Positions 22,135 through 30,655 of a stretch of DNA of 30,661 nt are shown here, in pieces. Positions within the stretch are counted from its first letter, which is position 1. The number at the start of each line of letters is the position of its first letter. The notes beneath the pieces are model-generated. The model was not told where the DNA came from and searched no databases. It saw only the letters and a list, made by a program, of their open reading frames with translations. Origin of the DNA: a virus; the IMG/VR virus record IMGVR_UViG_3300004154_000032, positions 1 to 30,661 of that record. One strand, 5' to 3'. Position numbers and translations under genes: made by a program.

Positions 22135-22504
22135 AAGCGTCGCGTGGCCCTTGAGAAAAACCGTCCGCGGCGGCCTGGCGCTGACCAGCGTCGATGACCA
22201 CGGCCGAGAATCCCTGCGTCAGGTAATCACGCTGGGATGCCTGCCATCAGGTTCGGCGAGCCCATTTGACGCCGAAGCCGAAGTTGGCGGCGTCGATATG
22301 GTGTTCGCTTCCGACAACGGGACTCTCGCCGGCCGCTGCGTGCAGTCGGTGCAGAAGCTGTTCCGCAGATTGGAAGGTCAGGGTCGTGCCCGTATTGAGA
22401 GTGGATATCCCCGACCGGAGAAGACGACCGACGGTAAGGCCACGATGAAGATTCTATACACAGACCTTGAGGCCGGTCAGCCTGGCCAGGTTGAGGTGAA
22501 GTAA
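22127..22504 (+). CDS. Baseplate wedge protein (gp25 / gpW-like)
   Basis: 125 residues; ATG 22127 overlaps the spike stop. The sequence starts ARSVAWPLRKTVRGGLALT and has the compact gp25-like plan: conserved entry, an ESLRQVITLGCL helix (the Q.I...L segment) and a VQSVQKLFRRLEGQGRARIES late helix. gp25/gpW proteins start sheath assembly at the baseplate. The neighbours (spike before, baseplate J after) are the invariable context. The canonical ERPM/GER motif is not clear, so the family rests mainly on position and size. Confidence 0.6.
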   Translation: MARSVAWPLRKTVRGGLALTSVDDHGRESLRQVITLGCLPSGSASPFDAEAEVGGVDMVFASDNGTLAGRCVQSVQKLFRRLEGQGRARIESGYPRPEKTTDGKATMKILYTDLEAGQPGQVEVK

Positions 22505-24363
22505 TGGCGGATTCCATTCGATACGCGGGCTTCTATTACGATGATGCACTCCGGCGCCTTATTCAGCAGAAAGCCATTTACATGCCGTGGCATACCGAGG
22601 AAGACCCGGAAGACCCGATCAATGCCCAGCTTCGGTTGGAAGCCTACCGGATGCATCGCGACGCGAGTCTGTTTGACTTCGCCGCAACCGAAAATTTCTG
22701 GAAGACGCTCCAGCAGCGAGCTTCCGCGATCGTTGTGGGTAAGCTTATCGGCTATGATCTTGCAGCCGCAATACCTGCCCAGACCCATGTGCTGGCCAGA
22801 GTGACCAGAATTCCCGCCAGTCTGCCGATTATCATCGTCCCCCAGGGTGCACAATTCGCGACCGAATCAACTGAGGATGACGATGCCGTTGTGTTTGAGG
22901 CAACCGAGTCCATCACCATCGCAGGCACCACGCTTTCGACATATATCGACGGCGATGGCAACGTCTACATTGGACATCCGACCATGCAGTTTGATGCCGT
23001 GGCCTTTACGGCTGGGACATACGCTATCGGATACACGTTCACCCCGGAATTCTGGGACGCGAACAAGGACAACGGGAACGACGTCGGTGATTGGCGAACC
23101 TTAGTCGTGACGGATGGGACGTTGCAGTTGTCACAGGCTGGCAAAATCGCCTGGGACATCCTCGCTGCCCACAGCGTCAACGATTCCAGCCGGTGGGGAA
23201 AAACCACCGTCAACAGCATTGAAGGCTTCTGGATCCGGTTCGCGAAAGCTTCGCTTGGGTCCGTGCCAGTTGTCACGCCCGCAGCCGTGATCGACGGCGA
23301 CTGGTGGGTCAATGCCGAGGTCCTGCAGGGGCAGACAGTCGATGACGCGCTCGGACAGACAACGAGTGAGACCAACCAGGAATTCCGGCTGAATTTGACC
23401 CCGTTCGTGGATGGATCAATTGAAACGGTCGAAATTGGTACTGAAACGAACTGGCTGCGTGTTGACAACTTCCTGACGTCCGGCCCCCAGGACAGGGTCT
23501 ATCGGGTGCAGGAAGACCAGGACGGCTGGTACATCCTGTTCGGCGACGGCACAAACGGCAAGATTCCCGGTGATGGTCTGGATATCTCCGCCGTCTACCG
23601 TATCGGTGCCGACAATAACGGGAACGTCGGGGCGGCCCTGATTACCGTCAACCGGTCGTCTACGCCGCGCCTTGACGACATCACCAACCCACTGGCCGCC
23701 ACGGGCTGGGAAGCGCCGGAGGGCTCGACGCCGGAGTCTCTGGACCGCGTCCGCGAAATGGCGCCCGCCACGCTGCGCGCGAACAAGCGAGCGGTCACGC
23801 TCGAGGACCATGAAACTCTTGCAGTTCGGGAATTCCGGACTGCCGACGACAGGCAGCCGATTGCCCGGGCGATCGCGACAAGAGAAGGCGCCCCGCTGCG
23901 CGAGGTACGTGTCATCGTTATAGGCCGTGTCGGTGCCGCATTGTCGGCTGCGGACCTCGCGGAACTGAACACGTACTTCAACGGGACTCTGGTTGGCGCC
24001 GACCGGAATGGCGGCTGCGTAATGGCTTTCGCGAGCGCAAGCGTTGAGAACTACACCCCCGTGCCGGTCAGCGTGACGGCGACTATCAAGGTCTTGCGGC
24101 GCTTCGCATCCGGTGCAGCGGCAGCCGCCGCAGCGGCATTGGTGGAACTGCTCGATCCTGTCGGCCGCGACGAGGACACACTGGACTGGACGTTCCAGTC
24201 GAACACCGTGATCCCCGATGACCTGTTAAAGGCCAAAGTCGTGAAAGCTGTGCCCGGGTTCTCGTCCTTCGTGTCGTTCTCGACGTCACCGACGCCGATC
24301 GACCTGGCGGTAGACGAACTGCCCACGGCCGGGACGATGACGATTACGGTGGTGGAGGTCTGA
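22504..24363 (+). CDS. Baseplate wedge protein J-like (gp6/gpJ family)
   Basis: 619 residues; ATG 22504 shares a base with the previous TAA. The long N-terminal part is helical then beta-rich; the core from about residue 300 shows baseplate-J features: WYILFGDGTNGKIPGDGLDISAVYRIGADNNGNV (the FGDG..G..P..G......YR.GGG..GNV motif), PLAATGWEAPEGSTPESLDRVREMAP, and VTLEDHETLAVREF (the T.eDye.la). This motif set is diagnostic. It forms the wedge dimers that make the baseplate iris. It is longer than P2 gpJ (about 300), nearer to PVC/T4-type J proteins. Confidence 0.9.
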   Translation: MADSIRYAGFYYDDALRRLIQQKAIYMPWHTEEDPEDPINAQLRLEAYRMHRDASLFDFAATENFWKTLQQRASAIVVGKLIGYDLAAAIPAQTHVLARVTRIPASLPIIIVPQGAQFATESTEDDDAVVFEATESITIAGTTLSTYIDGDGNVYIGHPTMQFDAVAFTAGTYAIGYTFTPEFWDANKDNGNDVGDWRTLVVTDGTLQLSQAGKIAWDILAAHSVNDSSRWGKTTVNSIEGFWIRFAKASLGSVPVVTPAAVIDGDWWVNAEVLQGQTVDDALGQTTSETNQEFRLNLTPFVDGSIETVEIGTETNWLRVDNFLTSGPQDRVYRVQEDQDGWYILFGDGTNGKIPGDGLDISAVYRIGADNNGNVGAALITVNRSSTPRLDDITNPLAATGWEAPEGSTPESLDRVREMAPATLRANKRAVTLEDHETLAVREFRTADDRQPIARAIATREGAPLREVRVIVIGRVGAALSAADLAELNTYFNGTLVGADRNGGCVMAFASASVENYTPVPVSVTATIKVLRRFASGAAAAAAAALVELLDPVGRDEDTLDWTFQSNTVIPDDLLKAKVVKAVPGFSSFVSFSTSPTPIDLAVDELPTAGTMTITVVEV

Positions 24364-24364
24364 C

Positions 24365-25372
24365 GTGACCGCAGCGGAATTTTCCCAGTGGTGCCTGAAC
24401 AACATCGACGAAGCGATCCTGTCCGACGAGGAGTCCCGGGAGATTCTCGCCGAGTTCTACGCCATGGTCGGCGACGTCCAGATCGAGTACATCGACCCCT
24501 TGCGGGAAAACCTGCTGTCCATCCTGTCGGCGGAAGATTCGCCGACGGTATGTCTGGAAGGGCTGCTGTCGTTGGTGGGTTTTTCGTCAGCCCTTGGCTG
24601 GCCGGCCAGGCTGTCAGAAGCTGATCAGCGGAAGGTCATTTCGTTGGGTGCGGCATTCTGGAGCGGCAAGGGCACGGTCGACACCATTCGGGCGCTTTGC
24701 AATATTCTGTCCGGGGCCGACGTCGTGTTCTGGGACTGGCTGCTTCGTCGATATGTTTCCGGTGACGATATCGCCGCCATGCTTGACTGGCAGGACGGGC
24801 TCGCCGGCGGGGATTGTCAACTGGATCTGCATCTGTCTGATCCATACGGACAGGCTGACCGTGACCGCATGACCCAGGCCCTGGCCAGCATTCGCCCTGG
24901 CGTCGACACCTGGAACGTCACCTGGGCCTTCTTGGCCGAACCGTTCGGGCAGGGACTGTATCGCTGGGACGTCACAGGCGCTCCGACCTGTGAACCCGGC
25001 GATGGTGTCTGCGTGCTGGCCACCGGCGACCTGATTACGACATCGATGGGACTGGTCAGTTCTGCAAATGAAATCACATGGGAAATCGGTCGTATCCTGT
25101 CGGAATTCCAGATGGATTCGGCAGGCGAAGTCGAATACCGGTGGGCCGTCGTTGATTCGAACAACTATTACAGGCTGTCCATCGCGAATGGCGACATCGA
25201 AGCTGCCATCGTGCGTGACGGCGTGTCGACCGTCATCTGCTCGGCGACCACGGCCATCGGCACCGGCATCTGGTACATGGTGGACATTCGGTCCTACCAG
25301 CTCGTCAGTGGTGCAGTGGAAATTCAGGTCCTGATCGATGGAAACGAGACGTGCAGGGGATCCGTTTTTTGA
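24365..25372 (+). CDS. Tail protein I-like with C-terminal beta domain
   Basis: 335 residues; GTG 24365 with GGTGGAGG nine bases upstream, one base after the J stop. Residues about 75-125 (SSALGWPARLSEADQRKVISLGAAFWSGKGTVDTIRALCNIL) fit the W...L....R..I......  KGT..AI...... signature of gpI tail proteins, which join baseplate to fibres. From about 215 the sequence becomes a beta-sandwich-like domain with repeated short strands (LITTSMGLVSSANEITWEIGRIL; YRLSIANGDIEAAIVRDGVST), resembling a concanavalin-like glycan-binding domain, ending at Cys/Gly. The added domain may contact host glycans; this is inferred. Confidence 0.75.
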   Translation: MTAAEFSQWCLNNIDEAILSDEESREILAEFYAMVGDVQIEYIDPLRENLLSILSAEDSPTVCLEGLLSLVGFSSALGWPARLSEADQRKVISLGAAFWSGKGTVDTIRALCNILSGADVVFWDWLLRRYVSGDDIAAMLDWQDGLAGGDCQLDLHLSDPYGQADRDRMTQALASIRPGVDTWNVTWAFLAEPFGQGLYRWDVTGAPTCEPGDGVCVLATGDLITTSMGLVSSANEITWEIGRILSEFQMDSAGEVEYRWAVVDSNNYYRLSIANGDIEAAIVRDGVSTVICSATTAIGTGIWYMVDIRSYQLVSGAVEIQVLIDGNETCRGSVF

Positions 25373-25380
25373 GGTGTTAG

Positions 25381-26892
25381 ATGGGTATTCGATACATCGG
25401 GCCGGGCCAGACATATCCTACCATCCAGGACGCGAACGTCGGCCGTTCGGGTGCGGATTCGTTCGTCTGTCGGTTTGACACCGAAGACGCAAGTTTCATG
25501 CTCTCGACGTTTCCCACCGAAGTGGTAGCCGATGATGGGTATACGCCGGCGTGGGTGCGGGCGGGCGTTCTCTGCACCACTGAAGCTGGCTTGATTGTTG
25601 AAGGTCTGCGCGTCGGGCGCAGCGATATTGGCTCATCCTATCTTTTCGGCGCCGCGGCCCAGACGACGGCAGGACTGTCGATTGAGCTCCGGGATTGCCA
25701 GATAGACGTCGTTGGTGGTAGTTCGCACGCGGTAGCGGCGATGACGTCAGTGGCTGTCGGGATTGCGCCCCTTTCGCTTTCGCTGTTGCGCTGCGCAATG
25801 GCCGCAGGCTCGGCGCGGCTTAACATCCTGCTGGGCGTCGCGGGAGCATCAGGGACAAAACTCGGCCGCGGGTATCTGAGTCTGGTCGACTGTCCATCGA
25901 TAGAAACGAATGGGCTTCGCAGCATCTCCGCCAATGGACTGTTTGACGAACAGGAGCTGATACGCTCCATTATTCGCATTTATGTTGCCGCCGGCGCCTC
26001 GAATCATTTCGCGGCAGGTGCGGTTTCGCGTATCTGGCAGTCGGTTTTGGACGGCATGGATGTCGCCAATGCGCTCGTGACCGCTGACTTGGCGGCGATG
26101 ACTCTGGACATCAAGAGCTCCTACATCTGCCGTTCCGCCGGCACGGCTATTCTCATCACGAATCCCGCCGGCCAGCCGATCCGCAATTCCGCCATACAAG
26201 ACAATGCCACAGCAGGCATCAACTCCGCCGCCAACATCACGGTCAATTGTCTGTTCGGCAATAACGGCGCCGATTACGCCGGCGGTGGAGCCTTAGACGT
26301 GTCCGATGTTCTGGGCACGCCCTCATACGTTGACAGGGCCGCCGGGGATTACGAGCCGACTGCTGACAGCGACACGATCGACGATGGCACTGATGAAGGG
26401 TTCGGTAACGACATCCGTGGGCAAGCCATTCCATGGGGTGCCGGTCCGGATATCGGTCCCTTTGAATTCTTCATTCCCGACACCGATCCGCCCGAAGTTA
26501 CCGGCGCCGTTCGCACGGCCGCACAGTTGGTCCGCGTTTCGTTTTCCGAGGCCATGGACACAACCATCGCGTCTTTGACGGATCCCGCCTCGTGGACATT
26601 CGTCGATGATGACGGCGATACCGTGTCCCTGAACTCCATTACGGTTGAGACTGGCGACGCATCGGTGCTGATGGATGTTGCAACCGTCCTGCAACCAGGC
26701 ATGCGGTACACAGTGACCGCCCCTGCTGACCTTCAGGACGTGGCAGGGAACGTGATTGACGGCGAGGCAAGGGTCGCGACGTTCATCGTCCCGTGGACGA
26801 TTGGGCGTCTGGCAATTCGGCAGGCATCTGGCCAGGCGACCGTGCGGGTCGTCGAGGCATTCGAAAATATCCCCGAGACTGCGGAGGTCTGA
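25381..26892 (+). CDS. Tail spike/fibre-like protein: beta-helix plus Ig-like domain
   Basis: 503 residues; GAGG precedes ATG 25381. The first about 365 residues show repeated short hydrophobic strands and turns (TTAGLSIELRDCQIDVVGG, LTADLAAMTLDIKSSYICRS, GTAILITNPAGQPIRNSAIQDN), the pattern of right-handed parallel beta-helix proteins, including the S.I..N stretches. The next about 110 residues, DTDPPEVTGAVRTAAQLVRVSFSEAMD to LQDVAGNVIDG, match a bacterial Ig-like (Big_5/SbsA type) domain (PP.V......  ..V...FSE.(M/V)D......... Y.......D.AGN...). It lies after gpI and is likely a receptor-binding or depolymerase component. No catalytic site is visible. Confidence 0.7.
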   Translation: MGIRYIGPGQTYPTIQDANVGRSGADSFVCRFDTEDASFMLSTFPTEVVADDGYTPAWVRAGVLCTTEAGLIVEGLRVGRSDIGSSYLFGAAAQTTAGLSIELRDCQIDVVGGSSHAVAAMTSVAVGIAPLSLSLLRCAMAAGSARLNILLGVAGASGTKLGRGYLSLVDCPSIETNGLRSISANGLFDEQELIRSIIRIYVAAGASNHFAAGAVSRIWQSVLDGMDVANALVTADLAAMTLDIKSSYICRSAGTAILITNPAGQPIRNSAIQDNATAGINSAANITVNCLFGNNGADYAGGGALDVSDVLGTPSYVDRAAGDYEPTADSDTIDDGTDEGFGNDIRGQAIPWGAGPDIGPFEFFIPDTDPPEVTGAVRTAAQLVRVSFSEAMDTTIASLTDPASWTFVDDDGDTVSLNSITVETGDASVLMDVATVLQPGMRYTVTAPADLQDVAGNVIDGEARVATFIVPWTIGRLAIRQASGQATVRVVEAFENIPETAEV

Positions 26893-26893
26893 C

Positions 26894-28531
26894 ATGAGTG
26901 CGATTTCGTCCGGGCGCAATTACCTCAAGATTTTTTCCAGGCTGATCATTGGCCATGAGTCCTGGCAGGACTACATGATCGATTATTTCAATGCCGCGGT
27001 TCAGGACCTCGTCGAGACGATGAGCTCCGAATCCGGCATCGTCGGCGAACCGCTGCCGGTCGTCAGTTTCGATGGGGCTCCCACGCATCGTGTGCTCAAG
27101 ATCGCCGCGGGTGAATACCGGTTCTTGCTGAACAACCAGGTGGGCATCTTCACGCCGGGCACCACGCCGGGGTGTGATGACATCCCGTATGACGAGGCCG
27201 CGGCGCAGTACATGGCGCTGAAACTCGACGAATACCCTGTCGCAACCGACGTCGGCACTGACGGGACCGTCGGGTACAAATGGAATATCCTGGGTGTCGG
27301 TGAAAACCATACACCGTCGGCCGTGTCTGTCGGGGCGTCATCCATCACGCTGATAATCAACACCATACCAGTGTGGACGAACGCGGCCGCCACCAGGCCC
27401 GTCGTTGTTTACCTGGTGAGTCCCATCACCAGTTCGGTGAATGCCATCTATTCCGGCACGCTGGCGCTTGTCGGGGGTGCGCTTGAGGTCACGGTCCCGC
27501 ATTTCCTCAGCCAGGCTATCCCGTCGACGACGGCTGCCGACTACCGGGTCTTCGTGGCGGGTCCGTCGATCGCCGCGGTCCAGCAGTCGGCCGCGACTTT
27601 CGTTCGCGTCTGCGAGGTCACTCTCGGGGCGCCGGATCCCAATTTTATTGCAACATACACCACCGTGAAGAATCTCACTTCCCTAAAGGCCATCATCACG
27701 GCCATCGCTCAGGCGTTGACGGGAGTGTCTGTTACAAACATGAGCAATTCGGCCCTGGCTAATCTGATTATCAATCGGATTGCAACGGTTGGTGAATTCA
27801 CGACGGACCTGAAGGTTGCAACGAATCCTGCGGGTGCATTCTTGAACTTCCTTGCCCGCGAGGTTTACGGAGCGGGGTTGTATCGTGGCTACCTTCAGAC
27901 GGGCAACATCTACACGCTGTTCGGCCTGGCCACCGGTGCCCCCGGCAGTGCTGTGAACCGCATCGACGAAAACGGCAACGTGACTGCGAACAACGTGTCT
28001 GTTGCCGGGAAGGTCAGCAACGGCGGCAATGCTGTTGTCTTTGATGACGGCATCGACATCGAGGGCACCACGAAGCTGCGCGGGAAAGTTTGCAACGATG
28101 CCGGCGCCGACGTGGTCTTCGACGATGGTGTGACCGTCGAAGGCCCGATGACCGCCCAGGGTGGTGTTACAACCGTGACACCGGTTAATGTCGTAGCCGT
28201 CTGGAATTCAGGCACGAGCGAAATGGAAGCAACGATGAATGAGTGCGGCGGCATTGTTGAAGTGCCGTTTGATGGGACGACCCCATTGCCGGCGGCCGTT
28301 GCTGGTATTGTCGTTTTGCGCCTGACAAACGATAGGATTGGCCTGTCATCGCGAGTCCAAGTGACTATCGAATATAGTGGCACTGGTGCAACGAAGCTTC
28401 CGAACGCTGTGTGCGAGGTGAACGGCGATGAACTGGTCGTATCTTTCTTTAATCATGGTTCTGCTGCCGTCCAGGATAGTGTTTTCGTGCAGTTCGACGT
28501 CATCAACCCTGCGCCCATCGTAGCCCCGTAG
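26894..28531 (+). CDS. Putative tail fibre/appendage protein (545 aa)
   Basis: ATG 26894 has GCGGAGG seven bases upstream and begins two bases after the previous stop; the longer reading from 26756 overlaps the fibre gene. The N-terminus (NYLKIFSRLIIGHESWQDYMIDYF) is helical and probably attaches to the tail. The middle is beta-rich, a central AIITAIAQALTGVSV segment is helical, and residues about 365-450 hold repeated motifs (VNRIDENGNVTANNVSVAGKV, AVVFDDGIDIEGTTKLRG, VVFDDGVTVEGPMTAQGG) typical of the shaft of phage fibres. No chaperone gene for fibre folding follows. It ends the structural operon; the next gene is of a different character. Confidence 0.65.
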   Translation: MSAISSGRNYLKIFSRLIIGHESWQDYMIDYFNAAVQDLVETMSSESGIVGEPLPVVSFDGAPTHRVLKIAAGEYRFLLNNQVGIFTPGTTPGCDDIPYDEAAAQYMALKLDEYPVATDVGTDGTVGYKWNILGVGENHTPSAVSVGASSITLIINTIPVWTNAAATRPVVVYLVSPITSSVNAIYSGTLALVGGALEVTVPHFLSQAIPSTTAADYRVFVAGPSIAAVQQSAATFVRVCEVTLGAPDPNFIATYTTVKNLTSLKAIITAIAQALTGVSVTNMSNSALANLIINRIATVGEFTTDLKVATNPAGAFLNFLAREVYGAGLYRGYLQTGNIYTLFGLATGAPGSAVNRIDENGNVTANNVSVAGKVSNGGNAVVFDDGIDIEGTTKLRGKVCNDAGADVVFDDGVTVEGPMTAQGGVTTVTPVNVVAVWNSGTSEMEATMNECGGIVEVPFDGTTPLPAAVAGIVVLRLTNDRIGLSSRVQVTIEYSGTGATKLPNAVCEVNGDELVVSFFNHGSAAVQDSVFVQFDVINPAPIVAP

Positions 28532-28581
28532 TCCTCGACCTCGAAAGTGCTATCATCAAACCAGTCTTGAGGAGCGTGGTT

Positions 28582-29808
28582 ATGCGACTTCGCCTGTTGC
28601 CATCCATCATAATCTGCATGTGCGCATCGGCATGCGGACAGTCAGTCATCGAACAGGACGCGCTTGACGCCGACCTGGGCGAGGACGTCGTGGAGATATT
28701 CTTCCCCGGGCTGGACGCGATTGACGATGTTCCGGAGGATGACTCGCACGAACTGCCCTGCATTCCGGACTGCACGAACCTTGAATGCGGCGCGGATCCC
28801 ATCTGTGGCGTCGAATGCGGACCTTGCCAGGACCGTTTCGTCTGTACGGCCGGCGCCTGCGTGGATGACTGTCTGGACAGGGAATGTGGCCGTTCCCCGA
28901 ACCTGAACGTGAACTGTGGCTGGTGCGAAGATAAATGGTGGTGTCATGAGGGGCATTGCCTTAATGACTGCATTGACATCGAATGCGGCCCGTCCCCTGT
29001 CATGCAAACGAGCTGCGGCATATGTAGCGGCAACACCGCCTGCTCGCTCGGGCACTGTATTTCGACAGGCGATATGGTCGACGTGCCGTATGGAGCTTTC
29101 TACATGGGTTGCCGAGATCCGAACGATGATTCTTGCACGCCCGGTGAGTACCCTTCACACGAAGTTGTGACCTCGGCATATGCAATCGATCGCACAGAGG
29201 TTACCCAGCATGCCTTCGCTGCCTGCGTCGATGCCGGCGAGTGCGAAACCCCGGCTTGTGGTTGGACGCCTGGCACGACACCTGACAACCCTGCGCTGTG
29301 CGTCACCTGGCACCAGGCTGCGACGTTCTGCGCCTGGGCGGATAAACGTCTGCCTACGGAAGCTGAATGGGAAAGGGCCGCGAAGAAAGATTATGACCGG
29401 ATTTACCCTTGGCAGGGCACCGACGCAACATGCGACCTGGCCGTGATGAACGACTTGGCCGTCGGCGGCTTTGGATGTGGAACCGGTGGGCCCTTGCCGG
29501 TTTGCAGCAGGTCTCCTGCCGGCGACAGCCCCTTCGGTGCCTGTGATATGGCCGGGAACGTCGCGGAATGGGTGGCCGACTGGCACGATGTCGATTACTA
29601 CTCTGTCAGCCCTCTCAATGACCCCACGGGGCCCGCCGAGGGAACGATGAAGGTTATCCGCGGCGGCGATTACGGCCGAGCGGGGCTCCCGAGCGCCATC
29701 CGTGTCACGCAGCGCGTCCGTGCAGAACCGGAACTGTGGGGCAGTTATATCGAGGGACCCGCTCTGTCGGTGGGGTTCAGGTGCGCGAGATCAATTCAAT
29801 CCATGTGA
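28582..29808 (+). CDS. Lipoprotein with Cys-rich repeats and SUMF1 (FGE-type) domain; prophage cargo
   Basis: 408 residues; ATG 28582 follows GAGGAG with a seven-base spacer. The first 18 residues (MRLRLLPSIIICMCASAC) are a lipoprotein signal with Cys18 as the lipidation site. Residues about 60-159 hold three repeats of about 39 residues (DC...ECG..P.....CG.C.....C..G.C). Residues about 164-405 are a formylglycine-generating-enzyme/SUMF1 domain: VPYGAFYMGC, IDRTEVTQHAF, VTWHQAATFCAWADKRLPTEAEWERAAK, GACDMAGNVAEWVADW, KVIRGGDYG, VGFRCA. The Cys pair that catalyses formylglycine formation is not seen in the corresponding stretch before GFRCA, so a non-catalytic, binding or scaffold role is more likely. 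This style of protein is common in delta/Myxococcota-type bacteria. It sits after the fibre genes as a moron, probably surface-displayed by the lysogen. Confidence 0.8.
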   Translation: MRLRLLPSIIICMCASACGQSVIEQDALDADLGEDVVEIFFPGLDAIDDVPEDDSHELPCIPDCTNLECGADPICGVECGPCQDRFVCTAGACVDDCLDRECGRSPNLNVNCGWCEDKWWCHEGHCLNDCIDIECGPSPVMQTSCGICSGNTACSLGHCISTGDMVDVPYGAFYMGCRDPNDDSCTPGEYPSHEVVTSAYAIDRTEVTQHAFAACVDAGECETPACGWTPGTTPDNPALCVTWHQAATFCAWADKRLPTEAEWERAAKKDYDRIYPWQGTDATCDLAVMNDLAVGGFGCGTGGPLPVCSRSPAGDSPFGACDMAGNVAEWVADWHDVDYYSVSPLNDPTGPAEGTMKVIRGGDYGRAGLPSAIRVTQRVRAEPELWGSYIEGPALSVGFRCARSIQSM

Positions 29809-30332
29809 TCGAGTTCGACAGGCTTTAATTCAACCAATGTTCGCCCGCAGGCGTCGCATACGAGGGCGCTTCCGAAGGTGAAATTCTCCATCGCCCGAAT
29901 CGTCAAGCGATCGCTTGCACACATGGTGCATCCACCTTCGGCCAGGACTTCACTGACAGCCATCAGGAAATCATCGAGAGAGCCATAAGCCAGGCTGACA
30001 ACCTTGGGGATTGCCACGGGCTTCATGAATTCTTTGACGTGAAGCTGGCTGATCACGATGTCCTTGTGGCGGTCGTTGCATGCTTTGACGGCGGCAATTA
30101 AGGTTGGTGAATGCTTTTTGCCAGGCATAGCGCCAGAAACCAGGGCCACCCATTGGTTTCCTACGTGGAAGATCTCATACGTCGCCACCGGCGATTCAGC
30201 CTTCCAGTGGTTGGCGTCGTTGTCGACAGGACGAAAAAGCAAAGGGTTGACCTCCACAACGTATTTCCCCAGTCTGATAGACCGCAGCCTGCTCTCAGGT
30301 TCAGTGTCGGGTGGTTGTTTCGGCGAACCCAC
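29796..30332 (-). CDS. Hypothetical zinc-ribbon protein, convergent gene (178 aa)
   Basis: Not recognised. The gene is on the minus strand and its 3' end overlaps that of the SUMF1 gene by 13 bases. GTG at 30332 is chosen because GGGGAAA lies just upstream; a TTG at 30383 would add 17 residues but has no ribosome-binding site. The central region (VNPLLFRPVDNDANHWKAE) is followed by a beta stretch (YEIFHVGNQWVALVSG) and a long helical region (DDFLMAVSEVLAEGG). Two Cys pairs, CTMC and, about 30 residues later, CDAC, form a likely zinc site near the C-terminus. A promoter-like sequence lies just upstream. It might be a phage regulator or lysogen-expressed gene, or a host gene. Confidence 0.55.
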   Translation of the reverse strand: MGSPKQPPDTEPESRLRSIRLGKYVVEVNPLLFRPVDNDANHWKAESPVATYEIFHVGNQWVALVSGAMPGKKHSPTLIAAVKACNDRHKDIVISQLHVKEFMKPVAIPKVVSLAYGSLDDFLMAVSEVLAEGGCTMCASDRLTIRAMENFTFGSALVCDACGRTLVELKPVELDHMD

Positions 30333-30400
30333 TGCTTTCCCCGGTTCGTTGTGAACGGCTGTCGATTCCTCGGGAGTTGCCAAGAGGACACGACTGGATT

Positions 30401-30429
30401 AACGTAGCGTTGCTGTGACCGGAAAGCAA
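30401..30429 (-). promoter_or_regulatory. Candidate minus-strand promoter for the terminal zinc-ribbon gene
   Basis: Read on the minus strand, TTGCTT (30429-30424) and TACGTT (30406-30401) are separated by 17 bases, a good sigma70-type spacing. The expected transcript start is near 30394, about 60 bases before the GTG at 30332. It makes the terminal gene independent of the structural operon, as for genes expressed in the lysogen. Confidence 0.45.
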
Positions 30430-30458
30430 TCCCTCGTATTCAAACAATTTCATGACAC

Positions 30459-30542
30459 GTAGCTGCTACAGTTTTAGCTACAGGTACGGTGTCCTTTTGT
30501 CGCTTTTCGTGTCCCGCGTTGTCCTTTGCTGAGCGTCAGCAA
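30459..30542. repeat. Cluster of short direct and inverted repeats near the attachment site
   Basis: Within the 217-base non-coding stretch 30384-30600 there are: an inverted repeat GTAGCT (30459-30464)/AGCTAC (30476-30481); a direct repeat GCTACAG at 30465 and 30477 (12-base step, about one turn); four GTC(C/G) motifs at 30491, 30499, 30511 and 30521, spaced 8-12 bases; and a perfect hairpin TTGCTGA...TCAGCAA (30526-30542). Such closely phased short repeats 60-140 bases from an integration core resemble integrase arm-type or recombination-factor binding sites. No match to a known site can be claimed. Confidence 0.45.
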
Positions 30543-30603
30543 GTCCGCGAGATATTTTGATTTTGCTGGAAATTCGGAAGCTTACATCGCGCCAAAAATC
30601 TGA

Positions 30604-30655
30604 CTTAAAATCCCTTGTCCGCAAGGGCGTGCGGGTTCGAGTCCCGCCCTCGGCA
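30604..30655 (+). tRNA. 3' half of tRNA-Leu(UAA): prophage attachment-site remnant
   Basis: The sequence folds as the 3' half of a class-II tRNA: anticodon loop CTTAAAA (30604-30610, anticodon TAA), 3' anticodon stem TCCCT, a variable arm with stem GTCC/GGGC and loop GCAA (30617-30628), a T-arm of GCGGG, TTCGAGT, CCCGC (30631-30647), acceptor strand CCTCGGC (30648-30654) and discriminator A. CC follows, then T, so CCA is not fully encoded. Upstream of the loop, the bases (TCTGA) do not pair as a 5' anticodon stem and no D-arm or acceptor 5' strand exists, so it is not a whole gene. A tRNA 3' end at a phage edge is the classic attB-derived attR/attL. Confidence 0.85.

Noticed and set aside
28534-28556. 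Promoter upstream of the lipoprotein gene (TCGACC ... TATCAT)
   Set aside because: The two elements are only about ten bases apart, too close for a sigma70 promoter, and no better pair is evident.
28582-29808. Diversity-generating retroelement target (SUMF1 / C-type-lectin-like fold)
   Set aside because: No reverse transcriptase and no adenine-variant template repeat are visible in the window.
30560-30655. Complete tRNA-Leu gene
   Set aside because: There is no 5' acceptor strand, D-arm or pairing 5' anticodon stem upstream of the anticodon loop, so only the 3' half exists.
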